From assembly GCF_000413855.1 (NCBI RefSeq), contig NZ_ATGG01000015.1:21118-85117 (forward strand): DNA of 64,000 bases, given 5' to 3'. The translations under genes and the position numbers were made by a program. The notes under the pieces are model-generated. The model had not been told where the DNA came from. It made no database searches and saw nothing but the letters and a program-made list of their open reading frames with translations. Positions 57,161 to 64,000 of the stretch are shown one piece after another (position 1 is the first letter of the stretch; each line of letters starts with the position of its first letter). This stretch comes from Acinetobacter gyllenbergii CIP 110306 = MTCC 11365 (lineage in GTDB: Bacteria > Pseudomonadota > Gammaproteobacteria > Pseudomonadales > Moraxellaceae).

Positions 57161-57902
57161 TTCGGGAACCTCCTATTTCGATTAATTACTCGAACCAGCC
57201 CATTTACCGATCCGCCAAAAAAATATAGCTCCGGCAATATCTAAAATATGTATAGAAATTGTAATTTATGAAGACAGATCTGTCTGTTATAATAAATTTT
57301 TCGACCTGAATTGTGCCAAAAAAGTCTTAAAAAAAGTTGCATTTTATTAAAAAAAACAACAAATTAGAGTAAGTATTTACCCTAAAATTAAATAATAAAA
57401 TATTAATAAAATAAAAAACAGATTATTCTACCAATTAAAAAAACATTAATATTTAAGATTAATATTTTCGAAATAAAACATTAATCAATTAAAACCAAAA
57501 CCTATTTTAAGAATATTATAAATTAATAAAAGTTATTGTTTTAATTAAAGTAAAATTTACACTTTTAAGTATTTTAAAGTATTATTATAAACCCCAAACA
57601 AAGACCCTTTAAATTTTAATTTTTTGATTATTATTTCAATTATAAGCTTCATGGTTCATATACCGCACTAAAACTATTACTTAAAGCTAAAATTGATGAT
57701 TTTTCAATTGGCTCAATTCATACAAACCCACTTGAAATGCCCGTCCTACGGTGATTTCAGGACGATACCAATTCCAAACAGATTGTTAGCAAATGATTAC
57801 TTTATATACTTTAAAAAATGGAATAAAACTTATTAATGGTAATTATAAAATGATAGTGATCTACCCTTTTAGCGTGTTTAATTTAGGTTAAAAAAAGAGG
57901 CT
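57161..57902. other. 740-base AT-rich region with palindromes and a possible gene remnant
   Basis: No intact gene. It holds the palindrome AGACAGATCTGTCT at 57272-57285 overlapping a TATAAT box (57288-57293), an A/T-rich middle, and an open frame without a start at 57620-57754 (LHGSYTALKLLLKAKIDDFS, stop after LEMPVLR) that may be a gene remnant. An inverted repeat CGTCCT/AGGACG lies at 57742-57764. Confidence 0.5.
57272..57285. promoter_or_regulatory. 14-bp perfect palindrome, TetR-like operator
   Basis: AGACAGATCTGTCT, next to a plus-strand TATAAT. The form resembles TetR-family operators. No TetR gene is in the window. Confidence 0.4.
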
Positions 57903-57905
57903 ATG

Positions 57906-58420
57906 ATGTGTTCAAACTATGAATCATTAGCTAAAAGTCGTGCTCAACTCTTAAACCTTTTTGAGCCTACATTTGATTATAAATCAGACCTATTCCCTGG
58001 CTTTAATGGCCCTATCATCATTGCAACGAACGGCGGTTTGGAGTGGCGGTCTGGGCGGTTTGGCTTAATACCGAACTGGGCCAAAGAGATTAATAAAATT
58101 AAAAATACTTATAATGCTAGAAGTGAAACTATTGCTAGTAAGCCAAGCTTTAAAAATGCTTGGAAAAAAATCAATTTTGCTTAATTCCAGTAGAGACAAT
58201 TTTCGAACCAAAGTACATTGATGGCAAGCCACATTGGTACGGGATCTATCGTGAAGATGACATGCCGTTCACTGTCGCAGGTATTTATGAACATGCAACC
58301 ATAAACGGCGAACTGGTCATTTCAATGAGCATGTTGACGATCAATGCTGATGACCACCCTTTTATGAAGCAGTTTCACGCACTAGATGAAGATAAGTTAT
58401 GGCTTACTCTCATGCATTAA
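57906..58420 (+). pseudogene. SRAP (HMCES/YedK-type) peptidase gene, frameshifted
   Basis: Start at the second ATG (57906), so the catalytic Cys is residue 2 (MCSNYESLAKSR). The first frame (to 58184) holds GRFGLIPNWAKE and NTYNARSETIASKPSFKNAW. The second frame (to 58420) holds FCLIPVETIFEPKYIDGKPH and SMLTINADDHPFMKQFH. The join is at an A7 run (58164-58170); an A8 would restore one frame. The normal end with the conserved His/Arg motif is lost (stop after DEDKLWLTLMH). SRAP proteins cross-link to abasic sites in DNA. It is probably non-functional or a sequencing error. Confidence 0.78.
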
Positions 58421-58482
58421 TAACCAGTTAAACTTGAATTCATATCGATGTTTGCTTGATTATGCGACAAAATCAATAGGTC

Positions 58483-58872
58483 TTAAGCTTTTGATGCAAA
58501 TTCTGCAATTTCTCCATCTTGTTCTACTGTTCCACCAGAAACCCCCACAGCACCAACAATACTTCCGTTTATGTCATATATGGGAAAGCCTCCAGCAAAT
58601 GTAAATAATCCCGAATTACTTAATTGCATACTCGGTGCTGGACCATCTGGATGTATAGCACCCTTTAAATTCCCGCTGCTCATTTGAAACAAGGCAGCAG
58701 TTTTAGCTTTTCCTATTGCTAAATCTATTGCGCCCAATATACAACCATCTAACCTTAAAAATGCAACCAAATGAGCGTAAGGATCTAATACAGCAATAGA
58801 CACTGCAACATTTAAAGACTGCGCCTTATTTTTTGCTGCTTCTAATATGTTACACGCTAGTTCATTATTCAT
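58483..58872 (-). CDS. GlcG/HbpS-family heme-binding-like protein
   Basis: 129 residues. The GlcG/HbpS/DUF336 pattern is clear: LNVAVSIAVLDPYAHLVAFL, IDLAIGKAKTAALFQMSSG, FTFAGGFPIYDINGSIVGAV, GVSGGTVEQDGEIA. Members bind heme or small organic compounds and often sit in catabolic operons. It lies 68 bases after the SDR gene on the same strand, so the two may be one transcript. No signal peptide is seen. Confidence 0.82.
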   Translation of the reverse strand: MNNELACNILEAAKNKAQSLNVAVSIAVLDPYAHLVAFLRLDGCILGAIDLAIGKAKTAALFQMSSGNLKGAIHPDGPAPSMQLSNSGLFTFAGGFPIYDINGSIVGAVGVSGGTVEQDGEIAEFASKA

Positions 58873-58940
58873 AATATCATCATCAAATTAATAATAATTA
58901 ACACCTTAAGTCAAAAATGACTTAAGGCTTTTCATGTGTG

Positions 58941-59717
58941 TTAGAAGTGACTTTTTATGGTCCAAACATCTTTTTGCATATTTTTGATTGTTTCATTCAT
59001 TTCTAATGGAAATACATTACGAAATTTAGAATTCTCGTCAACAATTACATCAACCATCGCTTCGATATCTGAGTCTTCTGGAAATTGCTCCATTGGAAAC
59101 TGTGGATTTGAATGATCAATTACTGTTTCTCCTTTCACAAACCAATTGTTGCTCGCTTCAATTAATCGATCATTAAATCCAGTTTTATATGGCCCTGGAT
59201 TAATAGTGGCGATACTAATATTAAAGTCTTTCATCTCTTCTCGAATGGCTTGAGCACTTGCTTCAATGGCATGTTTAGATGCACAGTAAGCCCCATTTTT
59301 AATGGCACTAATAATGCCACCAACTGAGGAAACAAAAACGACACGACCTTGTTTTTTTTGAGCAAATTTTCTTAAGAATAATTGAGTTAAAAAAATTGAT
59401 GAAAAATAGTTTACTTCGATTTGTCTACGTAATACATGTTCTGGAATATCAACAATAGCCCCACCTTCTCCAATTCCTGCATTATTGACTAAGATATCAA
59501 CATCAAATCTCGCCGCATATTCACGATCTGATGAGTCTGCTATATCCACCTTTATAACTTTTAATTTTACATTAAGTTCTTCAGAGGCTTTTTCAAGAGA
59601 AGTGATTTGAGATTGCAATTCACAAGCTGCAATGACATCAAAACCTCTTTTTGCTAAAGACAATGAGTAAAACTTACCAAAACCACTTCCTGCACCTGTA
59701 ACTAAAATTGTTTTCAT
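58941..59717 (-). CDS. Short-chain dehydrogenase/reductase
   Basis: 258 residues. NAD(P) motif VTGAGSGFGKFYSLSLAKRG, NNAGIGEGG and the active-site Ser (FVSSVGG) with YCASKHAIEASAQAIREE (Tyr and Lys). Such enzymes use varied alcohol or ketone substrates. It is upstream of the GlcG-like gene and is preceded by a palindrome-rich promoter region. The substrate cannot be read. Confidence 0.87.
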   Translation of the reverse strand: MKTILVTGAGSGFGKFYSLSLAKRGFDVIAACELQSQITSLEKASEELNVKLKVIKVDIADSSDREYAARFDVDILVNNAGIGEGGAIVDIPEHVLRRQIEVNYFSSIFLTQLFLRKFAQKKQGRVVFVSSVGGIISAIKNGAYCASKHAIEASAQAIREEMKDFNISIATINPGPYKTGFNDRLIEASNNWFVKGETVIDHSNPQFPMEQFPEDSDIEAMVDVIVDENSKFRNVFPLEMNETIKNMQKDVWTIKSHF

Positions 59718-59864
59718 GTTTTTTCCAGATCATTACTTAAGTCTTGAAGGAAAACTACATATATCACGTGAATTATTTAAATTTTCTAAAAATTAATTAA
59801 AGTAAATATTTCTTATACAAATTACATATTGATTGTTTTTTAATCAAAAATAATTTGAATTTCT

Positions 59865-59893
59865 AACGTTAATGTCATTAACTTGTAACGTTT
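59865..59893. promoter_or_regulatory. Operator-like repeats upstream of the SDR gene
   Basis: GTTAATGTCATTAAC (59868-59882) is a 7-bp inverted repeat around one base. TAACGTT occurs at 59864 and again at 59886, a 22-base offset (two helical turns). A regulator site for the SDR/GlcG unit is plausible. Confidence 0.45.
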
Positions 59894-59947
59894 TATATAG
59901 AGATCATTTATTAAAAATTATAATTTAAAGGTGGACTTCACTAAATT

Positions 59948-60100
59948 TTATTTATTTCTTAATTCCATTTCTTTTTCTTGTGCTGCCTCTAACTCTGCGA
60001 AATTCCGATCATACTCAGCCTCTTGCTCTTCAGCGGTTTTCTGCTGATGTTCATTTACTTCACTTATAGCCCTTTGTTCAATTGAGCTCCAATAGCATAT
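59948..60100 (-). pseudogene. C-terminal remnant of a charged protein
   Basis: Open frame with no start (SEVNEHQQKTAEEQEAEYDR and on to EKEMELRNK) on the minus strand, bounded by a stop upstream. The coding-like Glu/Gln/Lys-rich helix suggests the end of a lost prophage gene. No family can be named. Confidence 0.4.
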
Positions 60101-60263
60101 TTAAACTAAGGGCTTTTTCAATTTCTATTGAAACTGTCAGAATTTTTTAGTTTTGAAAAACCCAAGCGAACACTCTACAGAAGAAACGCGTAAATTCCGA
60201 CCAAACACACACTGACCAGCGACAAGTTATGACTTCCCCTTATTTATCCACAGAATTTTAAAT

Positions 60264-60319
60264 TTGAAAACATTTTAGGCCAAATCTAAAATACAACTTG
60301 AATATGTTACAAATTCAAG
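60264..60319 (+). promoter_or_regulatory. SOS-controlled promoter of umuDC
   Basis: TTGAAA (60264-60269), 17-base spacer, TAAAAT (60287-60292). A 23-bp palindrome at 60297-60319, with arms CTTGAAT and ATTCAAG, covers the likely +1. Its shape matches the Acinetobacter UmuDAb/LexA-type box (TTGAA..TTCAA), not the E. coli CTGT box. Confidence 0.8.
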
Positions 60320-60327
60320 TGATAGCC

Positions 60328-60816
60328 ATGAGCCATTCAAACCAAATCATCGAAATTAAGAATCACCTCAGGCGTGATTTATTCTCAGATGTATCTTCAA
60401 TCCTAGTGATACAGCCTTCTATGCGTATGGCTATCACTGTCGCAATAGAAAAAATTTCAGCAGGTTTCCCTTCCCCAGCCCAAGATTATATCGATAAGAG
60501 AATCGATATGAATGAGCACTTGATTGGTAATGAATGCGCAACCTTCATTGTGAAAGTTGGCTCACTCTCAATGAAAAACGCTGGTATTGATATTGATGAT
60601 GAGCTGATTGTTGATAGAAGCCTTGATGCTAAACATGACGATATTGTGGTTGCATTAATCGATAATGATTTCACAGTAAAAAGATTAAAAATCGAACCAG
60701 AAGGAAGCTGGTTAAAAGCAGAAAATCCTGAATTTGAAGACATCCACTTATTTGATGGTCAACAGTTGATCATCTGGGGCGTTGTTACTTTTATCTTGAA
60801 AAAAGCTAGAAAGTAA
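60328..60816 (+). CDS. umuD: UmuD-family S24 protein (DNA polymerase V accessory or repressor)
   Basis: 162 residues from the ATG at 60328, just after the SOS box; earlier frames run into the box. The cleavage Ala-Gly pair is at 45-46 (KISAGFPSPAQDY), the catalytic Ser is in VKVGSLSMKNAGI and Lys in DFTVKRLKIEPEG. The arm before the cleavage site is about 45 residues, longer than the 24 of E. coli UmuD but shorter than UmuDAb (the Acinetobacter repressor), and I see no clear helix-turn-helix. The stop overlaps umuC by one base. Confidence 0.87.
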   Translation: MSHSNQIIEIKNHLRRDLFSDVSSILVIQPSMRMAITVAIEKISAGFPSPAQDYIDKRIDMNEHLIGNECATFIVKVGSLSMKNAGIDIDDELIVDRSLDAKHDDIVVALIDNDFTVKRLKIEPEGSWLKAENPEFEDIHLFDGQQLIIWGVVTFILKKARK

Positions 60817-62114
60817 TGAAACACGAAAACAAAGTATTTGCATTAGTTGACGTAAACAATTGCTACGTCAGCTGTGAGCGCATGTTCAATCCAAGCTTGA
60901 GAGATAAGCCAGTTATTGTCTTGAGCAACAACGATGGTTGCGCCGTGGCTAGATCCAACGAGGCCAAAACACTTGGAATCAAGATGGGTGTTCCCCTATT
61001 CCAAATTAAAGATATTGTTCAAAAGCATAATGTCCAAGTGCTTTCCAGCAATTATGCACTCTATGCTGAAATGTCCCGCCGTTTTCATAAAATACTTGGC
61101 GAATATGTCACTGAGGCTGAACAAGAGATTTATTCTATTGATGAATGTTTCTTAGATCTCACTGCTTACTACAAAAATTATGATTTAACCAAGTATGGCC
61201 AAGACATGCGACAAAAGATTCTAAAATGGATTGGCCTACCTGTCTGTGTAGGGATCGGTAGATCTAAAACTGAAGCAAAGATCGCTAACCATATCGCAAA
61301 AAAGAACCCAAGCTTTGACGGCGTATGTGATTTAGTGAATATGGATCTGTGTAATAAAGAAGATTACCTTGCGAACATCGATGTTTCTGAAGTATGGGGT
61401 GTCGGACGTAAAATATCGAAGAAGCTTCAGACAATGGGCGTTAATACAGTGCTTGATTTAGCGAGCTCAGACCCACGTGAGATGCAGAAGCGATTTTCTA
61501 TTGTGATGGCAAGAACAGTTGCAGAGCTTCAAGGGATCTCATGTATTGAGGTTGAGCACACACCTCCAAGCAAGAAACAGATTGTAGCCAGCCGCTCATT
61601 TGGATCTCGAGTAACAGAGCTAACTGATTTAAAAGAAGCGATCTCGATGTATGCTCAAGATGCATGCACTCGGTTAAGAAGTGAAGACCTGCTATGTGGA
61701 ACCATCATTGCCTTTGTTCAATCCAATCCATTTGATCCAACTGTGCCTTTCTACAATAAGTCAGTCAGCTATACATTTCCTGAGCCTACAGACTTTGCGC
61801 CTGAATTGGCTAAGGCTGCTACATTGATGCTGAACCATATCTACAAAGAAGGGATTAAATATAAGAAATGTGGCGTGTTGTTGACATGTTTAGAGCCTAA
61901 AAGTGGACACACATACGACTTACTCACGGATTTTGATGAGATAGAAAAGAAAGAAAGGCTAATGAAAGCTATGGAATGTGTTCACCAGAAATTTGGCAAG
62001 AAAAAGATTGGGATTGGGCCCTGTTTTGTCCCTAATAGAAATTGGTCAATGAGTCGGGATAAATTGAGTAAAAATCCTTTCAAATGGGATGAATTATTGA
62101 TAATAGATTCTTAG
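60816..62114 (+). CDS. umuC: Error-prone DNA polymerase V catalytic subunit
   Basis: 432 residues. Y-family marks: FALVDVNNCYVSCERMFNPS with the first catalytic Asp, IYSIDECFLDLTAYYKN with the DE pair, VCVGIGRSKTEAKIANHIAK, and the HhH region EVWGVGRKISKKLQ. It copies damaged DNA after UmuD cleavage. The gene starts within the umuD stop, so expression is coupled and SOS-dependent. The C-terminus (GIGPCFVPNRNWSM) matches RumB/MucB-type mobile umuC. Confidence 0.92.
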   Translation: MKHENKVFALVDVNNCYVSCERMFNPSLRDKPVIVLSNNDGCAVARSNEAKTLGIKMGVPLFQIKDIVQKHNVQVLSSNYALYAEMSRRFHKILGEYVTEAEQEIYSIDECFLDLTAYYKNYDLTKYGQDMRQKILKWIGLPVCVGIGRSKTEAKIANHIAKKNPSFDGVCDLVNMDLCNKEDYLANIDVSEVWGVGRKISKKLQTMGVNTVLDLASSDPREMQKRFSIVMARTVAELQGISCIEVEHTPPSKKQIVASRSFGSRVTELTDLKEAISMYAQDACTRLRSEDLLCGTIIAFVQSNPFDPTVPFYNKSVSYTFPEPTDFAPELAKAATLMLNHIYKEGIKYKKCGVLLTCLEPKSGHTYDLLTDFDEIEKKERLMKAMECVHQKFGKKKIGIGPCFVPNRNWSMSRDKLSKNPFKWDELLIIDS

Positions 62115-62152
62115 TTAAATGTATAATCACCACTTTTACTAAGGGGAAATAT

Positions 62153-62821
62153 ATGGCCTGTTATCATTATAAAGATTTTTTTTATTGTTTGGATTTAAAA
62201 ATCTTTATCCCACTTATTGGCCCTCTTTTGACGCTTCTTTTGGGTATTATGGCTTTACCTTTTATAGAAAGGTTTAAGAAAAGGATTGAAAGAATAAGGC
62301 TATTAAAAGCACTTAGAGAAGAGTTAAGCGATGAACTAATTTATACTGAAAAATCTTTTTCAATGTTGATTACCACATACCAAAAAACCATTAAACTGGT
62401 AGATGGTGAAAAAGTAGAAATATATAATACTTCTCAACCAGGTGTGTTAACTTTATATTCAGTTAGCAATCTATTGGAGAATCACTTTGAAAATCTAGAT
62501 TCAGAGGTTCGGCAGTCTCTTAAAAACTTAAAGGAGAATATGGATTTCTTAAACAATTTAGATGAAAAATTACATGATATATATAAAGAAAATGTGCGGG
62601 AAATGGATACTCAGGAAAAGATAAAAAAAGAATTGAGTTCATACTTATGTTTATTACTTATACATAGGTATAGTATTACCCATTTAATTGATATTCTAAG
62701 ATACAAAAAATCTGAACTCAAGAATTATAGAGATCTAGAATATCCAGAAGCAATATCTACTCAGTTAATCAAAATTAACCGACCTGAACTACAACCTATT
62801 TTTAATTTTGAATTTGAATAG
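62153..62821 (+). CDS. Membrane-anchored coiled-coil protein, possible prophage moron
   Basis: 222 residues with one or two N-terminal hydrophobic segments (FIPLIGPLLTLLLGIMALPF) and a long charged helical part (RFKKRIERIRLLKALREELS; LKENMDFLNNLDEKLHDIYK). AAGGGGA lies about 6 bases before the ATG. Base composition is richer in A/T than umuC, consistent with recent acquisition. No family recognised; similar membrane plus helical proteins are often superinfection-exclusion or defence genes. Confidence 0.6.
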   Translation: MACYHYKDFFYCLDLKIFIPLIGPLLTLLLGIMALPFIERFKKRIERIRLLKALREELSDELIYTEKSFSMLITTYQKTIKLVDGEKVEIYNTSQPGVLTLYSVSNLLENHFENLDSEVRQSLKNLKENMDFLNNLDEKLHDIYKENVREMDTQEKIKKELSSYLCLLLIHRYSITHLIDILRYKKSELKNYRDLEYPEAISTQLIKINRPELQPIFNFEFE

Positions 62822-62945
62822 CTATAAAATCTCGTACTGCAAAAACACTAGTAGCATATTGATTTTTAATTATGTGTGCTGTGCATCCTGAAAGTAGGAG
62901 ACACAGCACTGTGACAAGCGTTTTGTGCCAGAAAAACCACCTGAA
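62802..62945 (-). pseudogene. Spanin-like (Rz1-type) lipoprotein remnant, copy 1
   Basis: Open frame without ATG: LVTVLCLLLSGCTAHIIKNQ includes a lipobox (LSGC). It overlaps the end of the 222-residue gene. A related 30-residue frame sits 900 bases right. It lacks a start and a neighbouring lysis gene, so it is likely a leftover. Confidence 0.4.
62875..62890. repeat. 16-bp direct repeat, copy 1
   Basis: TGTGCTGTGCATCCTG, repeated at 63766-63781. It covers the lipobox codons of both spanin-like frames. Confidence 0.8.
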
Positions 62946-63086
62946 TTAGAGAGCAAGAATGTCGACTATGTTTTCGATAGTGAAGATAAGTTTGAATTAA
63001 CTTATGATGAACTTTTAGAAATAATTGGAAAGGCTAGATTGGCTGGACCGCAACTTATACCAGTGCTTGGTACCGTAGGTGAATAA
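62925..63086 (+). CDS. 53-codon acidic frame coupled to the next gene
   Basis: From GTG at 62925 (PEKPPELESKNVDYVFDSED and on to IPVLGTVGE). The stop overlaps the start of the 205-residue gene (TAATG), a sign of translational coupling. No ribosome site is obvious. It may be a short gene or the tail of a truncated one. Confidence 0.4.
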   Translation: MPEKPPELESKNVDYVFDSEDKFELTYDELLEIIGKARLAGPQLIPVLGTVGE

Positions 63087-63703
63087 TGAAAAATGATATA
63101 GTTTGGAAGACAACTTGTATTGCTGGGGTATTCGTTCTAATTTTCTTAATAGTTATTTTTACAGCAATATACTCACATTGGGGTGATCAAAATTCTCAAG
63201 CTTTGAAAGATAGTCTATCTACAACCTCGGGGATTTTTGGAGGATTAGCCACTTTAGTTGCAGCTTGTGTTGCGGCATATCTATTTAATGATTGGAAAGT
63301 TCAAAAGAAATATGAGATTGTTTCAACATTAGCTTTAGAAGCACATAGAGAATACATTTACGCCAAGGATAAATACCATTTCTTTTTATTTCAGCATATC
63401 TATGGCACCCCTGCAATAACCTATAAAGAAGTAGATGATGATTTTTTTAAGGTAATTGCTAAGCTGAACTTATTAGATGCAATTTTGGATCGTTTTAAAT
63501 TTGGCATTAGAATCAATTCTGAGATAAAAAGTACTTATACTGAGGGTTATTGCAAAGTTCCCAATCACTATAGACGGGTAGAAAATTTAAGGGGTTATAA
63601 TGGAGATGATTTGCAAATTATTTTTAATAACGCATTTGAAAAAGATCAAGAATTGTTTAAAAAACTATTAGATATAATTGAAAAGGTTGAGGATAAAAAT
63701 TAA
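63086..63703 (+). CDS. Two-helix membrane protein of unknown function, possible prophage moron
   Basis: 205 residues. Helices: TTCIAGVFVLIFLIVIFTAI and GIFGGLATLVAACVAAYLF, then a soluble helical domain (YEIVSTLALEAHREYIYAKD). The two-helix then cytoplasmic layout recalls DUF4760-like or other small defence and stress proteins, but I cannot name the family. It is coupled to the 53-codon frame upstream and ended by a terminator. It sits between two copies of the spanin-like repeat. Confidence 0.65.
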   Translation: MKNDIVWKTTCIAGVFVLIFLIVIFTAIYSHWGDQNSQALKDSLSTTSGIFGGLATLVAACVAAYLFNDWKVQKKYEIVSTLALEAHREYIYAKDKYHFFLFQHIYGTPAITYKEVDDDFFKVIAKLNLLDAILDRFKFGIRINSEIKSTYTEGYCKVPNHYRRVENLRGYNGDDLQIIFNNAFEKDQELFKKLLDIIEKVEDKN

Positions 63704-63705
63704 CA

Positions 63706-63730
63706 GAAAGCCCTCATCAGAGGGCTTTTA
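63706..63730. terminator. Terminator between the membrane-protein gene and the lysis module
   Basis: AAAGCCCTC and GAGGGCTTT pair around ATCA with T on one side. Confidence 0.8.
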
Positions 63731-63809
63731 CACATATCCCAACATGAATATTATTGTTAATAGTATGTGCTGTGCATCCTGGTAAAAGACACAAGATACA
63801 GGCGCCCAT
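63717..63809 (-). CDS. Spanin-like (Rz1-type) small lipoprotein, copy 2
   Basis: 30 residues, MGACILCLLPGCTAHTINNN and on, with lipobox LPGC; GTG codons upstream in frame may lengthen the signal. It lies directly after the lysozyme gene on the minus strand, the Rz1 position. It is shorter than usual, so it could be cut by the same event that duplicated the repeat. Confidence 0.45.
   Translation of the reverse strand: MGACILCLLPGCTAHTINNNIHVGICVKAL
63766..63781. repeat. 16-bp direct repeat, copy 2
   Basis: TGTGCTGTGCATCCTG, identical to 62875-62890. Confidence 0.8.
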
Positions 63810-63844
63810 GATCAATGAAACCACTGAGCGCCTGCAGTGATAAA

Positions 63845-64000
63845 TTACTTTTTTAAGAATAGTTCACGCTCTGCAGCACGACGGCGTACCAAGCCTTTCA
63901 TAACTTTACCACCACCTTTATTCCATTGGGGAAACTGATCTGCTGCACCCATAAAATCACCGGCATTTAATTTTTTCAACAAAGTTGAATCCTTAAATGC
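63845..64000 (-). CDS. Phage lysozyme (GH24, T4-type), C-terminal part only
   Basis: The frame runs off the window edge; 51 C-terminal residues are seen: STLLKKLNAGDFMGAADQFP, QWNKGGGKVMKGLVRRRAAE, RELFLKK. This is the conserved end of phage endolysins of the T4 lysozyme/RrrD type. It shows that the element is a prophage with a lysis module to the right. Confidence 0.85.
   Translation of the reverse strand, partial: AFKDSTLLKKLNAGDFMGAADQFPQWNKGGGKVMKGLVRRRAAERELFLKK

Larger units (their letters stand above)
55201..64000. mobile_element. Integrated element (prophage/island), left end in window
   Basis: Starts at the displaced tRNA half and tyrosine integrase, contains many unlinked accessory genes, AT-rich gaps, broken genes, umuDC with an SOS box, and ends in the window within a phage lysis module. 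The right end, with the restored tRNA, is outside. Confidence 0.75.

Noticed and set aside
60298..60327. Upstream starts for umuD
   Set aside because: These codons lie inside the SOS palindrome and near the predicted transcription start, so they cannot be translated well.

Overview
The window looks like a chromosomal segment of an Acinetobacter species (Moraxellaceae). The DNA is AT-rich. The gene set (an AraC/MaoC/ABC block, putP, an Lrp-type regulator and putA, FxsA, paired cold-shock genes, ruvC, nnr, queG, bioB, tkt, metK) and several small proteins without a familiar family fit that genus. The SOS palindrome in front of umuDC has the long TTGAA...TTCAA form of Acinetobacter rather than the E. 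coli LexA box. The genus is inferred from content; I do not call a species.

Bases 1-20,200 are mostly core metabolism: a partial metal-dependent hydrolase, an ABC exporter with a MaoC-like protein, an AraC regulator, gcvH, a secreted lytic polysaccharide monooxygenase, aspA, a proline-use block (putP, Lrp-type regulator, putA), trmA, a phosphodiester glycosidase and an LRAT-like protein. Near 18,750-20,190 lies a YjhX-type putative toxin gene followed by an unusual fusion of an HD phosphohydrolase with a YjhQ-type GNAT acetyltransferase.

Bases 20,200-24,360 hold a compact phage-derived lysis cassette. It has a CI-like self-cleaving repressor and a divergent Cro-like gene around three operator-like palindromes, then a possible late regulator, an unknown protein, a holin-like membrane protein and a GH19-like endolysin. 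Terminator-like hairpins separate most of these genes, and there are no capsid, tail or integrase genes.

Bases 24,370-41,600 are core again (YceI, OsmC, transketolase, MetK, FxsA, lipoproteins, an FAD oxidoreductase, two cold-shock genes, initiator tRNA, RuvC, Nnr, QueG, BioB), with several small hypothetical genes. Bases 42,000-48,900 encode a chaperone-usher fimbria (pilin, chaperone, usher, two-domain tip adhesin) plus a lipoprotein and a short pilin-like protein.

Bases 49,000-54,500 carry the most striking system. A 1008-residue protein joins an N-terminal catalase-like heme domain to a LodA-type cysteine tryptophylquinone oxidase. It is followed by a LodB-type flavoprotein (the maturase of this enzyme class) and a second catalase-family protein carried on a lipoprotein signal. 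LodA enzymes release hydrogen peroxide, so the layout suggests an oxidase with built-in and envelope-anchored peroxide handling.

From about 55,200 to the window end lies an integrated element. It is bounded on the left by a displaced tRNA 3' half (CAT anticodon) next to a tyrosine integrase. It contains a frameshifted SRAP gene, a GlcG/HbpS-like gene, an SDR, an SOS-controlled umuDC operon, two membrane-anchored proteins of unknown role and, at the edge, prophage lysis genes (spanin-like lipoprotein and T4-type lysozyme). The right end of this element is outside the window.
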